From Terriglobia bacterium (GTDB lineage: Bacteria > Acidobacteriota > Terriglobia > Bryobacterales > Bryobacteraceae): 64,000 bases of DNA. The stretch is taken from assembly GCA_020073305.1 (NCBI GenBank), contig JAIQFK010000009.1, forward strand, positions 186,001 through 250,000, given 5' to 3'. Under the pieces are notes generated by a model. It was not told the DNA's origin. It ran no database searches and saw nothing but the letters and a program-made list of their open reading frames with translations. Below, in pieces: positions 16,684 through 27,610 of this stretch. Numbering within the stretch: the first letter of the stretch is position 1; the number at the start of each line of letters is the position of its first letter. The translations under genes and the position numbers were made by a program.

Positions 16684-18334
16684 GTACATATTCGTTACCG
16701 GGGGCGTGGTTTCCTCGCTGGGCAAGGGAATCGCCGCCTCGTCGATCGGCTGTTTGCTGGAAAGCCGCGGGCTGAGTGTCAGCCTGCAGAAGTTCGATCC
16801 TTACCTGAACGTCGATCCCGGCACGCTCAGTCCGTTTCAACATGGTGAGGTTTTTGTCACCGATGATGGCGCCGAGACGGATCTCGACCTCGGGCACTAC
16901 GAGCGCTTCACCCATTCCCGGCTCACGCAGGCCAACAACGTCACCTCCGGCCGCATCTACGAGCAGATCATCCAGCGCGAGCGCCGCGGCGACTATCTCG
17001 GCAAAACGGTGCAGGTGATTCCGCACGTCACTAACGAAATTAAGGCCGCCATCAAGCGCATCTCCGCGGACGTGGATGTGGTGATCGTCGAGATCGGCGG
17101 CACCGTGGGCGATATCGAGTCCCTGCCGTTCCTGGAGGCGATCCGCCAGATGCGCCATGAGCTGGGACGCGAAAACAGCATCTTCGTGCATGTAACCCTC
17201 GTTCCCTGGATTGCCGCCGCGCAGGAACTCAAGACCAAACCCACGCAGCACAGCGTGAAGGAGCTGCGTGCGATCGGTATCCAACCTGATATCCTGCTCT
17301 GCCGCTCCGAGCGCTTCCTGCCGAAGGACGTCAAAGAGAAAATCGCCCTGTTCTGCGACGTGGATGCCGAGGCTGTGATTACCGCGCGCGATGTGAAATC
17401 GGTTTACGAAGTGCCGCTGGTGTTCGCCGGCGAGAGCGTGGACGAAATCGTCCTGCGGCGGCTGAAGCTGGAGGCCGGACCGCGCGAGCTGTCGCAGTGG
17501 AGCGAAATGCTGGACCACATGCACAATCCGGTCGACGAGGTCTCAATCGGCCTGGTCGGCAAGTATGTCGAGTACGAGGATTCCTACAAGAGCCTGAAAG
17601 AAGCTCTGCTGCACGGCGGCCTCGCCCATCGGTTAAAAGTGAACATCCACTGGATCGAGGCCGAGGGCGTTACGCCGGCCAACGCCGCGCAAACGCTCGA
17701 GGACTACGACGGGATCCTGGTGCCGGGCGGCTTCGGCAAGCGCGGCATCGATGGCATGATCCACGCCATCCAGTTTGCCCGGGAAAGCAAGGTGCCCTAC
17801 TTCGGCATCTGCCTGGGGATGCAGAACATGGTCATCGAATACGCGCGCAACGTTTGCGGTCTGGAGCGAGCCGACTCGACCGAGTTCGACCCCGCCACGC
17901 CGCACCGCGTCATTTTCAAACTGCGTGAGTTGAAGGGTGTCGACGAGCTTGGCGGAACCATGCGGTTGGGTGCATGGCCCTGCTTGCTGGCCGAGGACAG
18001 CTTTGCGCGGCGCGCCTATGGCGTTCGCGAGATTAGTGAGCGCCACCGGCACCGCTACGAGTTCAACCGCGAGTACGAGGAAACGCTAATCGCCGCGGGC
18101 CTCAAGATCACGGGCGAGACGCCGGATCAGACGTACGTTGAGATCTGCGAGATCGCCGACCACCCCTGGTACCTGGGTTGCCAGTTCCACCCCGAGTTCA
18201 AGTCCAAGCCCATGGAGCCGCATCCGTTATTCCGTGCCTTCATTGGGGCGGCTTATGAGCAACGGCGGAAGCGTCTGGCCTTGCGGCGCACAGAGAAGTT
18301 CGAACCCGTCCGGGAATATTCGCGCGGGGACTGA
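16676..18334 (+). CDS. pyrG: CTP synthase
   Basis: The 552-residue enzyme makes CTP from UTP, ATP and glutamine. The synthase domain starts [12 protein letters not shown] (residues 8-19). The C-terminal glutamine amidotransferase has the catalytic cysteine in [10 protein letters not shown] and the histidine/glutamate pair in [10 protein letters not shown]. The length is as usual (530-560). Overlap with kdsB and the nearby kdsA suggest it belongs to a KDO/nucleotide supply operon. Confidence 0.97.
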   Translation: MAKYIFVTGGVVSSLGKGIAASSIGCLLESRGLSVSLQKFDPYLNVDPGTLSPFQHGEVFVTDDGAETDLDLGHYERFTHSRLTQANNVTSGRIYEQIIQRERRGDYLGKTVQVIPHVTNEIKAAIKRISADVDVVIVEIGGTVGDIESLPFLEAIRQMRHELGRENSIFVHVTLVPWIAAAQELKTKPTQHSVKELRAIGIQPDILLCRSERFLPKDVKEKIALFCDVDAEAVITARDVKSVYEVPLVFAGESVDEIVLRRLKLEAGPRELSQWSEMLDHMHNPVDEVSIGLVGKYVEYEDSYKSLKEALLHGGLAHRLKVNIHWIEAEGVTPANAAQTLEDYDGILVPGGFGKRGIDGMIHAIQFARESKVPYFGICLGMQNMVIEYARNVCGLERADSTEFDPATPHRVIFKLRELKGVDELGGTMRLGAWPCLLAEDSFARRAYGVREISERHRHRYEFNREYEETLIAAGLKITGETPDQTYVEICEIADHPWYLGCQFHPEFKSKPMEPHPLFRAFIGAAYEQRRKRLALRRTEKFEPVREYSRGD

Positions 18335-18344
18335 GCCGGACGGC

Positions 18345-18701
18345 TTACTCTCTGTCGGACCATACCGCCAGCACGTTTCCATTCGGATCTGTAAAGTAAA
18401 AGCGCCGCCCACCGGGAAACGAAAGGGGCTCTTTCACAATCCGGCCGCCGGCCTTCTTGATTTTGGCTTCGATGCCTTCCAGATCCTTTGCATACACGAC
18501 GACCAAGGTTCCGTTGGCGTTTACCTTTGCATCCGTGGTAAAGCCGCCCCGCAGCCGCCCATCGCGAAAGGCAGTGTAGTTCGGCCCGTGGTCTCGGAAC
18601 TCCCAGCCAAAAACGTCCTGGTAAAACTGCTTCGTCCTGGCGATGTCGGTTGCAGGGAATTCGATATAGTCAATGCGGCAGTCCTTCGAAGCCTCTGTCA
18701 T
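18345..18701 (-). CDS. VOC (glyoxalase-like) family protein
   Basis: The 118-residue protein is one vicinal-oxygen-chelate domain made of two beta-alpha-beta-beta-beta modules. The N-terminal half contains IDYIEFPATDIARTKQFYQDVFGW, and the C-terminal half ends FYFTDPNGNVLAVWS, a classic pattern in which the paired modules bind a metal. The substrate is unknown; many such proteins are dioxygenases, isomerases or antibiotic-binding proteins. A longer upstream frame is only antisense to kdsA. It lies between pyrG and kdsA on the opposite strand, 25 bases from the kdsA start. Confidence 0.88.
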   Translation of the reverse strand: MTEASKDCRIDYIEFPATDIARTKQFYQDVFGWEFRDHGPNYTAFRDGRLRGGFTTDAKVNANGTLVVVYAKDLEGIEAKIKKAGGRIVKEPLSFPGGRRFYFTDPNGNVLAVWSDRE

Positions 18702-18717
18702 GGTGGTTCTACGATAA

Positions 18718-19611
<894 letters not shown>

Positions 19612-19675
19612 GCGTGCTTCTTGGCTTTCGCGTTCCGCTTGGGGCTTATCTTCGACAAGGGCACCGGCGGCGTGC

Positions 19676-19957
19676 TCAGCAGCTTCGAGAAAGCAGCGTC
19701 GAATTGGTCATTTGGGGCTTTGGGGACCGATTGCACTCCATCATTGTGGCGCTCAGATTTCTAAGACGCAGAACCGCAAAACTGATTAGCCCAAATCCAA
19801 TGCTTGCTGCCGCGAACCACCGAACCGGATGAATTCCCGATAGATAAATCAACAGCACTGCAATCAATAGGGCAACCCCAACAGGGCCGGTGACGGAGGT
19901 GGCGGAAACGGCGCCACAGTCAGCGTTGGTCTTTGGTTTAGATCCGATGGACCACAT
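19676..19957 (-). CDS. Small two-helix membrane protein
   Basis: The 93-residue protein has two hydrophobic segments, VGVALLIAVLLIYLSGI and FAAASIGFGLISFAVL, separated by a short loop, and polar ends. GGAG sits nine bases before the ATG, which supports translation. No family is recognised. It stands alone between kdsA (opposite strand) and a decayed transposase, so it could be a leftover of an insertion or a genuine orphan gene. Confidence 0.5.
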   Translation of the reverse strand: MWSIGSKPKTNADCGAVSATSVTGPVGVALLIAVLLIYLSGIHPVRWFAAASIGFGLISFAVLRLRNLSATMMECNRSPKPQMTNSTLLSRSC

Positions 19958-20074
19958 TTTGGTTCGCTCCTTGGCGTCCTACAGGGCACGTTTAGTGCCA
20001 CGATCTTAGCTTTGTGAAACCGCAGTAAAGGGGTACTAGGTTAATACAGCCCTAGATAACAAGTTGACAATTTG

Positions 20075-20473
20075 TCACTGGCACGCCCGAGCATTGCGCC
20101 GCAAAGCGTCAAACATTGCTTGCTTCCGGCAGTTTGCTCGCTTCCACCGCTTGTCGTACACGCCGCCCACAGAGTCTTCGTCTGCTGCGACGACAGCCGT
20201 CAGCAGGCCGGGTGCGCGGTCTTCCATCGCTTTACGGATTCGGTGGCTGAGGTACCACGCAGTTCGATAGGAAACGCCTAAGTCGCGCTCCATTTGCTTG
20301 GCAGACAGTCCCTTTTTCGCGTGGCACGTCAGCGCCACGGCCATGAACCACCGGGTGAGGGGCGGATGGGATTCGTGCATGATTGTGCCAGCGGTGGGGC
20401 TGAATTGAAATCCGCAAGTCGGTTCCAGGCAGGTGTACCGATACCGGGCCGGAGGTGAAGAACCCCTGCACGA
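20075..20473 (-). pseudogene. IS1595-type transposase remnant
   Basis: The reverse strand encodes about 130 residues of an IS1595-family transposase. The zinc-ribbon remainder (RYRYTCLEPTCGFQFSPTAGT), the helix-turn-helix-like middle (KKGLSAKQMERDLGVSYRT, AWYLSHRIRKAM) and the first catalytic aspartate in AADEDSVGG are visible. The first cysteine pair is missing, a stop codon precedes the fragment at 20474-20476, and the frame ends shortly after the first aspartate, so the remaining catalytic residues are absent. It is a decayed copy and cannot be active. A possible end of the element, with GGGTACTAGGTTAATACAGC, lies near 20034-20054. Confidence 0.75.
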
Positions 20474-20518
20474 CTAAAGCCCGCTGGTCGTCATACAATT
20501 GTGGGGAGGGGTACCAGT

Positions 20519-20983
20519 GTGAAAAAGACCCGCCGCCAATTCGGCTTTTCGCTGATCGAACTGCTGATCGTGATCGCCATCATCCTGATCATTCTGGCGG
20601 TCGCCATGCCCAAACTGAGCCGCGCCCGCATGTACTCGCAGGAAATGGCCGCGCTCCAAGCCATCAAGACCATTCATACCGCCCAAACACAGTACTATTC
20701 GCAGTTCGGCAAATACGCCACCACGCTCGCGGAACTCGGTCCCCCAACAAGCGGGGCCGTGGGTCCGAGCGCCTCCGATTTGATCCCGGAAGATCTTGCG
20801 CTGGGTGAGAAGCAGGGATATAAGTTCACCCTTACGGCCACTCCCGGCGGCTACATCATCAACGGATCGCCGGTGGCCTTCGGAACGTCGGGGAGCCGCA
20901 CGTTCTATTCCGATCAAAGTATGGTGATCCGCCAGAATTTCGGCCAAGAACCGGCCACTGCTACCAGCCCCACCTTCAAGTAG
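20519..20983 (+). CDS. Type IV pilin-like / pseudopilin protein
   Basis: The 154-residue protein starts at a GTG with GGGGAGGGG about eight bases upstream. It has a short basic leader (MKKTRRQFG), a prepilin peptidase site G-F, the glutamate at mature position 5 (FSLIE) and a long hydrophobic helix (LLIVIAIILIILAVAMPKL). The globular part contains ALQAIKTIHTAQTQYYSQFGKYA, as in major pilins and type II secretion pseudopilins. No assembly genes lie nearby. The gene is convergent with ackA, one base apart. Confidence 0.88.
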   Translation: MKKTRRQFGFSLIELLIVIAIILIILAVAMPKLSRARMYSQEMAALQAIKTIHTAQTQYYSQFGKYATTLAELGPPTSGAVGPSASDLIPEDLALGEKQGYKFTLTATPGGYIINGSPVAFGTSGSRTFYSDQSMVIRQNFGQEPATATSPTFK

Positions 20984-20984
20984 G

Positions 20985-22175
20985 CTAGCGCGTCATCCTG
21001 CTGATGACGCTGACAGTGTGCCGCGCGATCATCAACTCCTCGTTGGTGGGAATCACTCGTATGGATACGGACGCATCCTTTGAAGATATCAGCGGAGCGT
21101 TGCCGTCATTGGCTCGTGAATCGAGCGCCAGACCGAGGTGGCCCATTCCATCGCAAATGCGCCGGCGGATCTCGGGGACATTCTCACCGATGCCCGCGGT
21201 GAAGATCAGCGCATCGAGTCCGCCGAGCACAGCGGCGAGCGCGCCCAGAAACTTCCTCGCCTGATAGCAGAACAGCGCGATGGCCTCCGCCGCCTGTGGA
21301 TCGGTGGCCTCGCGAGCGAATAGATCCCGCATATCCGAACTGCCGCCCGAAACGCCTGCCAAGCCCGACCGGCGATTGAGGATGTCGCTCAGCTCGGCGG
21401 CAGAAAATCCCTTCTGTTCGAGAAGGTATACGACAACACCGGGGTCGAGATCGCCCGACCGGCTGCTCATCATGAGGCCGCCGGTAGGAGTAAAACCCAT
21501 GGTGGTATCGATTGAGCGCCCGTCGCGAATCGCCGCCATGCTACAGCCGTTTCCGAGATGCGCAATCACGACACGTCCGTGCGCGGCGGTTTCGCCGGCC
21601 AGCCGCGCGAATTCACCGATGACGTACTCATATGAGAGCCCGTGGAAACCATATCTCAGGATGCCGTCATTAAGAAGATCTCTGGGCAGCGCGTATAGCT
21701 GGGCGATACGCGGCAGCGTGCGATGAAACGCCGTATCGAAGCAGACGACCTGCGTGAGCGAGGAATCAAATCGCTCCACCGCCTCGATGGCCGCCACCTG
21801 GTGGGGCAGGTGCTCGGGTAAATACGGGATCAGTTCGCGAATCCTGCTCAACAGAGCGGGTGTGACCGGCTGCGGATCCGCGTCTTCGGCGCCGCCCCGT
21901 ACCACTCTGTGTCCCACGGCAACCAGCGAATGCTGTGCGGCGCCCCGGGCGCACTCGAGCACTCGCTGCAAAGCGGCAGCGTGGTCCAGCAGTGGTCGCT
22001 GCTCGTGCGCCATCTGCGCGCCCTCCGCATCCACCGCTTGAAACAAGCCGCCTTCCAGGCCAATCCTTTCGGCTTTTCCCTTTAAGACCGGTTCACTCGC
22101 TCCGATCGGATACACGGCGAACTTGAGGCTCGAGGACCCGCTGTTGAGTGTCAGAACACAACGAGGGGGCGTCAC
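20985..22175 (-). CDS. ackA: Acetate kinase
   Basis: The 396-residue enzyme converts acetyl phosphate and ADP to acetate and ATP. It has the N-terminal phosphate loop TLNSGSSSLKF, the RYGFHGLSYEYV and HLGNGCSMAAI segments, SGDLDPG, and the ASKHA-type IFTAGIGEN near the C-terminus. A GTG start at 22175 gives the normal N-terminus 13 bases after the xfp stop; an open frame to 22262 only overlaps xfp. With xfp it forms a phosphoketolase bypass that yields ATP and acetate from sugar phosphates. Confidence 0.94.
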   Translation of the reverse strand: MTPPRCVLTLNSGSSSLKFAVYPIGASEPVLKGKAERIGLEGGLFQAVDAEGAQMAHEQRPLLDHAAALQRVLECARGAAQHSLVAVGHRVVRGGAEDADPQPVTPALLSRIRELIPYLPEHLPHQVAAIEAVERFDSSLTQVVCFDTAFHRTLPRIAQLYALPRDLLNDGILRYGFHGLSYEYVIGEFARLAGETAAHGRVVIAHLGNGCSMAAIRDGRSIDTTMGFTPTGGLMMSSRSGDLDPGVVVYLLEQKGFSAAELSDILNRRSGLAGVSGGSSDMRDLFAREATDPQAAEAIALFCYQARKFLGALAAVLGGLDALIFTAGIGENVPEIRRRICDGMGHLGLALDSRANDGNAPLISSKDASVSIRVIPTNEELMIARHTVSVISRMTR

Positions 22176-22188
22176 CGCCGGCCGTCCA

Positions 22189-24591
22189 TCAGTACGGCCA
22201 TTTCCAATCGCGAACTTCAGGCAGATCGTCGCCGTGCTTGACGATGTACTGCTTGTGCTCAATCAGTTTGTCGCGCAGCCACTGTTTGAAATGCGCGGCC
22301 GAGTCGCACAGGCGCGTCACGCGATCGACCACGTCGCCGGCCAGGTGAAAGCGGTCCAGATCGTTCATCACCGTCATATCGAACGGGGTGGTGGTGGTGC
22401 CCTCCTCCTTGTAGCCGCGGACGTGAAGGTTCGCATGATTCGTCCGGCGGTAAGTGAGCCGGTGAATCAACCAGGGATAACCGTGGAAGGCGAAAATGAC
22501 CGGCTTATCCGTGGTGAAAATCGAGTCGAACTCCCGGTCGCTGAGGCCGTGCGGATGTTCACTCGACGGCTGGAGCGTCATCAAGTCGACCACGTTGACC
22601 ACGCGCAGCTTGAGACCCGGCACGTGGCGGCGCAGCAGGTCGACGGCGGCCAGCGTTTCGAGCGTGGGCACATCTCCTGAGCATGCGAGCACGGCGTCCG
22701 GCTCAACCCCCTCGTCGTTACTGGCCCACCGCCAGATTCCGATGCCCGCGGTGCAGTGCCTGATGGCTTCGTCCATGTTGAGCCATTGGGGCGCCGGTTG
22801 TTTGCCGGCAACGATCACGTTCACGTAGTCGCGGCTGCGAAGGCAGTGGTCCATCACCGAGAGGAGTGTATTGGCATCCGGCGGAAGATATACGCGGACG
22901 ATGTCGGCCTTCTTGTTCACCACGTGATCGATGAAACCCGGATCCTGGTGGCTGAAGCCGTTGTGATCCTGGCGCCAGACGTGCGAGGTCAGCAGATAGT
23001 TCAGCGATGCGATCGGGCGGCGCCACGGAATCCCGCGGCTCGATTTCAGCCACTTGGCATGCTGGTTGAACATGGAGTCGATGATGTGGATGAACGCTTC
23101 GTAGCACGAGAAAAAACCGTGTCGGCCGGTAAGCAGGTAGCCTTCCAGCCAGCCCTGGCACATGTGCTCGCTCAACACCTCCATGACCCGCCCGTTGGGG
23201 GAGATGTGATCGTCGGTGGGCCATATGTCGGCGGTCGATACGCGATCGGTCACCTCAAACACCGCGTCCAGACGATTAGAGGAGGTTTCATCCGGACCCA
23301 TGATGCGAAAATTTCGCGAGGCGAGGTTGAGCTTCATGATGTCCCGAAGAAACCGGCCCGATATGCGCGTCGCTTCGCCGTCCGTCGCTCCGGGCTTCGG
23401 CACGTCTACGGCGTAGTCGCGAAAATCCGGCATCGCGAGATCCTTCAGAAGCAAACCGCCGTTGGCGTGCGAGTTCGCGCCCATGCGCCGTGCGCCCTTC
23501 GGGGCCAGATCAGCCAGTTCCGGCCGCAGCGTACCACCCGCGTCAAACAACTGTTCCGGATCATAGCTGCGCATCCAGTCTTCGAGAATTCGCACATGCT
23601 CGGGATGCGCCGTGAAATCAGTAACCGGCACCTGGTGGGCTCGGAATGTGCCCTCCACTGGTTTTCCGTCCACTATTTTGGGCCCGGTCCACCCTTTTGG
23701 AGTCCGCAAAATGATCATGGGCCACTGCGGCCGGCTTCGAAAACCGTGGGCGCGGGCATCCTGTTGGATGTTGCGGATTTCATCCATGATGATGTCGAGC
23801 GTCCCAGCCATGAGCTGGTGCATGATTTCCGGCTCGTGACCTTCCACGAAATAGGGTTTGTATCCATAGCCGGTAAACAAGCGCTCCAGCTCTTCATGGC
23901 TCAGCCGCGCAAGCACCGTGGGGCCGGCGATTTTGTAGCCGTTCAGGTGCAGGATGGGCAGAACCGCGCCATCCCGTTCGGGGTTGAGAAACTTGTTGGA
24001 GTGCCAGCTACCCGCCAGCGGCCCCGTCTCGGCTTCGCCATCGCCAACCACGCACGCCGCCAGCAAATCAGGATTGTCGAAAACAGCCCCATACGCATGC
24101 AGCAGCGAATAGCCAAGCTCGCCGCCTTCATGAATCGAGCCGGGAGTCTCGGGAGCCGCATGGCTAGGAATACCGCCCGGAAACGAAAATTGCGTGAACA
24201 GCCGCTTCAAACCTTCCGCGTTTTGCGGAACATTTGGGTAGAACTCACTGTACGTGCCCTCCAGATAGGTGTTGGCGACCACTCCCGGCGCACCGTGGCC
24301 CGGTCCTGCGATGAAAATCATATTCAGATCGCGTTGCTGGATCAGGCGGTTGAGGTGCACGTAAATGAAGTTCAGACCCGGCGTGGTGCCCCAATGGCCC
24401 AGCAGGCGCGGCTTGATGTCCTCGATGCTCAGCGGCTCCTTCAGCAGCGGATTATTGAAGAGGTAGATCTGCCCGACCGACAGATAATTGGCGGCACGCC
24501 AGTAGGCGTTGATTCGGCTCATCTCTTCAGCGGAGAGTGGGCCGGTGGGTTGGGCGGACGAATGCACATCCGCAGCGATATCGGTGGCCAT
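22189..24591 (-). CDS. xfp: Xylulose-5-phosphate / fructose-6-phosphate phosphoketolase
   Basis: The 800-residue thiamine diphosphate enzyme splits xylulose-5-phosphate (and often fructose-6-phosphate) with phosphate to acetyl phosphate plus an aldose phosphate. It shows the N-terminal [35 protein letters not shown], the cofactor-binding [21 protein letters not shown] and the later [10 protein letters not shown]. The length is standard. The ATG at 24591 has GGAG upstream and is preferred to an in-frame TTG at 24612. ackA follows after 13 bases, forming a two-gene operon. Confidence 0.95.
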   Translation of the reverse strand: MATDIAADVHSSAQPTGPLSAEEMSRINAYWRAANYLSVGQIYLFNNPLLKEPLSIEDIKPRLLGHWGTTPGLNFIYVHLNRLIQQRDLNMIFIAGPGHGAPGVVANTYLEGTYSEFYPNVPQNAEGLKRLFTQFSFPGGIPSHAAPETPGSIHEGGELGYSLLHAYGAVFDNPDLLAACVVGDGEAETGPLAGSWHSNKFLNPERDGAVLPILHLNGYKIAGPTVLARLSHEELERLFTGYGYKPYFVEGHEPEIMHQLMAGTLDIIMDEIRNIQQDARAHGFRSRPQWPMIILRTPKGWTGPKIVDGKPVEGTFRAHQVPVTDFTAHPEHVRILEDWMRSYDPEQLFDAGGTLRPELADLAPKGARRMGANSHANGGLLLKDLAMPDFRDYAVDVPKPGATDGEATRISGRFLRDIMKLNLASRNFRIMGPDETSSNRLDAVFEVTDRVSTADIWPTDDHISPNGRVMEVLSEHMCQGWLEGYLLTGRHGFFSCYEAFIHIIDSMFNQHAKWLKSSRGIPWRRPIASLNYLLTSHVWRQDHNGFSHQDPGFIDHVVNKKADIVRVYLPPDANTLLSVMDHCLRSRDYVNVIVAGKQPAPQWLNMDEAIRHCTAGIGIWRWASNDEGVEPDAVLACSGDVPTLETLAAVDLLRRHVPGLKLRVVNVVDLMTLQPSSEHPHGLSDREFDSIFTTDKPVIFAFHGYPWLIHRLTYRRTNHANLHVRGYKEEGTTTTPFDMTVMNDLDRFHLAGDVVDRVTRLCDSAAHFKQWLRDKLIEHKQYIVKHGDDLPEVRDWKWPY

Positions 24592-24758
24592 CGAAGACTC
24601 CGGAGGGCGCAAACTCGTGCTGCTTCGCGCAGCGTGAGCCCTTAGCTACCACGCATAGCACACCCGGCTCTTACCTGCACCGCGTATTACGAAGTTATGT
24701 GAGGAATGTCGCTTTTCGAAATGGTTACAGCAGGGTTACGGCCGGGAGACTTCGGATT

Positions 24759-25223
24759 TCAGCGCAGCAGCTTCTTTGAGCCAACGGACGGCGCGAGCAG
24801 CAGATCCGGTGTGAACACGGCAAGGGTCCTTGCCAGTTTCTCCACGTCGGCGCCCTCTTCCACGGGCATTTCGTGCTCCACCCAACTGGATAGCGGGATG
24901 TTCCGGAAGAAGATCCGTTCCTGCAAAACCAGGCTTTTCTTGTGGAGGAACAGCGCCTTCTGCTCGCGAAGGTAATGTCGTTCCTCCACGCGAAGATCAG
25001 CTAGAAACTCATCGAGGGCATGGCGCTTGGCGGCTTCTTCGGTCGCTCGGATCGTTTCCGCGAGCGTCTTCGCGTGGGCATCCACAACCGCCCGCGCCTC
25101 AGCCAGCGATGCGCGCTCGCCGGCGATCGCAGCTTCCATGCGCGCCTTCATCACGTAATACGCAAGGGCACCGGAACCGACGGAGACTAAAATAGGTAAA
25201 CCGACCCAGAGCATCTCGGTCAT
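24759..25223 (-). CDS. Membrane-anchored coiled-coil protein, unknown function
   Basis: The 154-residue protein has an N-terminal membrane helix (MLWVGLPILVSVGSGALAYYVM), a coiled coil of about 60 residues rich in alanine, glutamate and arginine (roughly 25-85), then a conserved-looking globular end (VEERHYLREQKALFLHKKSLVLQERIFFRN). The composition and layout fit a real gene. No family name can be given. It stands upstream of xfp on the same strand but 167 bases away, so is probably separate. Confidence 0.7.
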   Translation of the reverse strand: MTEMLWVGLPILVSVGSGALAYYVMKARMEAAIAGERASLAEARAVVDAHAKTLAETIRATEEAAKRHALDEFLADLRVEERHYLREQKALFLHKKSLVLQERIFFRNIPLSSWVEHEMPVEEGADVEKLARTLAVFTPDLLLAPSVGSKKLLR

Positions 25224-25297
25224 ACGCTCTAGTATCGACGATTTCGAGAAAAAGCTGTAGTTAACCGAGGACAGCCCCTGAAATCAAGTAACTTAGC

Positions 25298-26251
25298 TCA
25301 TTGCCGCTGTGTGCCATCGATCTTTTGCCCGACCCATAGGGCTCCGAAAAGTGCCATGTGGTAACGGAAATCGCTGAAGCTGAGTACGCCCCCGAACGCC
25401 CCAAGAACCGCGGAGATCCGGAATAGCAGCCCGCGCAGGATGCCGTAACGCTTCCTGAGGTAGACAGCCATGCCGAGCTTGAAATCCGCGTCGCGGGCTG
25501 CGCGCGTCCGCGCGTCGAGACCAGCCCGGCCCTGATGCAGAACTCGCGTGGACGGCGCAAGCAGCACGCGCTTGCCCGAGCGCAGCGCCTGGAAGCAGAG
25601 TTCGGCGTCGCTGCCGTACGTGCCATAGCGCTCGTCGATCTGCCGCATGGCGGTCAGAAAAAATTTGCGGACCATCAGCGCGGCTCCGCGAGCGTACTCA
25701 ATCGGTTGTTCGCCGCCTTCGGAGCGAGCCGGACGCCAGGCAATCTCGGTGCGGCCGGGCCGGGGAAGTTCGGCAACCTGAGGCGCCGGCGCACCGTCCG
25801 GCGCTACCAGTAACGGACACGCTATGCCCACGTCACTCTGATTCTCAAGGATCGACGCCAGTACGCGAGCGGTATCGGGTGACACTTCTGTGTCTTCGTG
25901 AAGGAACAGAATAAATTCACCGGTTACGCTACGCACGCCGATGTTGAGCGCTTTCGTGAGGCCGAAGTTCCGCGGGATACGGATGAAGCGCGTGTTAGGA
26001 AACTCGGACTCAAGCTGCGCGCTCCCGTCGGTCGAACCGTTATCCACCACGAGAATATCGAGCCTCCCGCGATCTTCCGACTTTTCCAGGGCCTGGATGG
26101 CACGCCGCAGCATGTCCGCGCGGTTGTGCGATACCACCAGCGCTGAGATGCGGATGGACGGCGGTGCTTCCGGCTGCTCCTGCGGCTCCTCGGCGGGCTG
26201 TGGAGAAATCCGTTCGGTTTTCGGGGGCTTGGTTTGCCGCAGTTGGGGCAT
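25298..26251 (-). CDS. Family 2 glycosyltransferase
   Basis: The 317-residue protein has a GT2 (GT-A fold) catalytic domain: SALVVSHNRADMLRRAIQALEK (residue 35 onward), LVVDNGSTDGSA, FGLTKALNIGV and FLHEDTEVS, the likely metal/nucleotide-sugar region. A hydrophobic segment (LLFRISAVLGAFGGVLSF) near the C-terminus suggests membrane association. It resembles rhamnosyl- or galactosyl-type transferases for cell-surface glycans, but the sugar cannot be read off. The ATG at 26251 is chosen because longer frames run into lgt. Confidence 0.88.
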   Translation of the reverse strand: MPQLRQTKPPKTERISPQPAEEPQEQPEAPPSIRISALVVSHNRADMLRRAIQALEKSEDRGRLDILVVDNGSTDGSAQLESEFPNTRFIRIPRNFGLTKALNIGVRSVTGEFILFLHEDTEVSPDTARVLASILENQSDVGIACPLLVAPDGAPAPQVAELPRPGRTEIAWRPARSEGGEQPIEYARGAALMVRKFFLTAMRQIDERYGTYGSDAELCFQALRSGKRVLLAPSTRVLHQGRAGLDARTRAARDADFKLGMAVYLRKRYGILRGLLFRISAVLGAFGGVLSFSDFRYHMALFGALWVGQKIDGTQRQ

Positions 26252-26292
26252 CGTGCGCGCATCAGGATACCACGGCGGGAGGCCGCGGCTCT

Positions 26293-27111
26293 TTAGCCGG
26301 CGTTTGTCGCCGCGGGTGAGGTTACCCGGGTAATGCGCTGGCGGTTTCGCGCGAACAGCCAGTAGCCGAACCCAATCGCCACCAGCGTCAGCGAGATCCA
26401 CTGCTCGGTCGAAAACGGCCCAGTGAGCGGATTCGACTGCGGGTCGTGGGAGCGCACAAATTCGACAAGAAACCGGAGCATTCCGTACAGCACAAAGTAC
26501 AAACTGATGATCGACCCCTCGCGATGCGGCCGCAGAAATCGGAAATAAAGCACGGCAAAAATGACCAGCTCGCCGAGCGATTCATACAACTGCGTTGGAT
26601 GCAACGGCTCTCCCAGCGGAACCCCGACGAGCTGATTCGCACGCGGGTTTGTAAACGTCACGGCCCAAGGCAGGCGAGTGGGTAGGCCCCAGCAGCAGCC
26701 CGCCGAGAAACAGCCCAGCCGCCCGATAGCATGGCCTACCGCCAGCCCAGGCGCGAACGCATCCATGGTCTTGAGAACCGGCAAGTACTTACGCCGCATG
26801 TATACGATGGCCGTCGCCAGCGCCGCCAGGAATCCGCCGTAAAAGATGCCCGCCGCTTGCAGAGTGGAGAGCGAGAAAATTTCGTGCCAGTTGTCGCGAA
26901 TCGCCGGATCGAGCGCGATCATCAGCAATTTTGCACCGGCGATCCCTGCCAGCGCGCAGTAGATGCCGAGGTTGAGCACGGACTCCTGGTTTAGCCCGGA
27001 CTTGGCGGCAAGCCTGCCCGTGACCCAAAGCGCCGTGAGAAACGCCATGGCGACCAGCAAGCCGTAGGTGGGCAGAAAAAACCCGCCAATGTGAAAAACT
27101 TCAGGAAACAT
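26293..27111 (-). CDS. lgt: Prolipoprotein diacylglyceryl transferase
   Basis: The 272-residue membrane enzyme transfers diacylglycerol from phosphatidylglycerol to the lipobox cysteine of prolipoproteins. It has about seven membrane helices. The family signatures are PTYGLLVAMAF, IFYGGFLAAL, HAIGRLGCFSAGCCWG and HPTQLYES, which contains the conserved tyrosine. It overlaps lspA by 11 bases, placing the first two lipoprotein maturation enzymes in one operon. Confidence 0.95.
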   Translation of the reverse strand: MFPEVFHIGGFFLPTYGLLVAMAFLTALWVTGRLAAKSGLNQESVLNLGIYCALAGIAGAKLLMIALDPAIRDNWHEIFSLSTLQAAGIFYGGFLAALATAIVYMRRKYLPVLKTMDAFAPGLAVGHAIGRLGCFSAGCCWGLPTRLPWAVTFTNPRANQLVGVPLGEPLHPTQLYESLGELVIFAVLYFRFLRPHREGSIISLYFVLYGMLRFLVEFVRSHDPQSNPLTGPFSTEQWISLTLVAIGFGYWLFARNRQRITRVTSPAATNAG

Positions 27112-27610
27112 CTTGCGTGTGCGCCGGCTGGCGGTTGGGCTTCAGAAAATCGAGCAGCAGCAGGCCACTACCAATCACGATGGCGCTGTCCGCGGCATTG
27201 AAAGCGGGCCACTGGTACTGACCAATGTAAAACAGCAGAAAATCGGTGACCGTACCCCACCTCACGCGGTCGAACACATTGCCCATTGCCCCGCCCAGAA
27301 TCAGCGCCAGCGCCGTGGCCGTCATTCGATCCAGCCGCGGCGTCCTCCACAACATGACCGTTAGGGCAACCAGGGCGACACAGGAGAATCCGATCAGCAG
27401 CACCGTGCGCCACTCCGAACTGGATTCCGCAAACAGCCCAAACGCCGCGCCGCTGTTTTGCGAATGCACGATGTCAAAGAATCCCGGAATCACGACATGT
27501 GTATCGAAGGCCCCAACCCGGGCCTCGATGATCCCCTTTGTCACACGATCGATGGCGAACACAGCCCCCGCCAGGCCGTACATTACCGCACGGGATCGAG
27601 AATCAGTCAT
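27101..27610 (-). CDS. lspA: Signal peptidase II (lipoprotein signal peptidase)
   Basis: The 169-residue inner-membrane aspartyl protease cleaves lipoprotein signal peptides after lipidation. Four membrane helices are visible. The catalytic aspartates are in GNVFDRVRWG and FNAADSAI, and IDRVTK and NSGAAFG are also typical. The ATG at 27610 is preferred to a longer frame reaching 27655, which adds no family-like residues. It is the upstream partner of lgt and shares 11 bases with it. Confidence 0.94.
   Translation of the reverse strand: MTDSRSRAVMYGLAGAVFAIDRVTKGIIEARVGAFDTHVVIPGFFDIVHSQNSGAAFGLFAESSSEWRTVLLIGFSCVALVALTVMLWRTPRLDRMTATALALILGGAMGNVFDRVRWGTVTDFLLFYIGQYQWPAFNAADSAIVIGSGLLLLDFLKPNRQPAHTQDVS

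Noticed and set aside
22756-24645. A 629-codon open frame antisense to xfp
   Set aside because: xfp has every family motif in the opposite strand. The antisense protein shows no recognisable domain, and long antisense frames are common in GC-rich genes.
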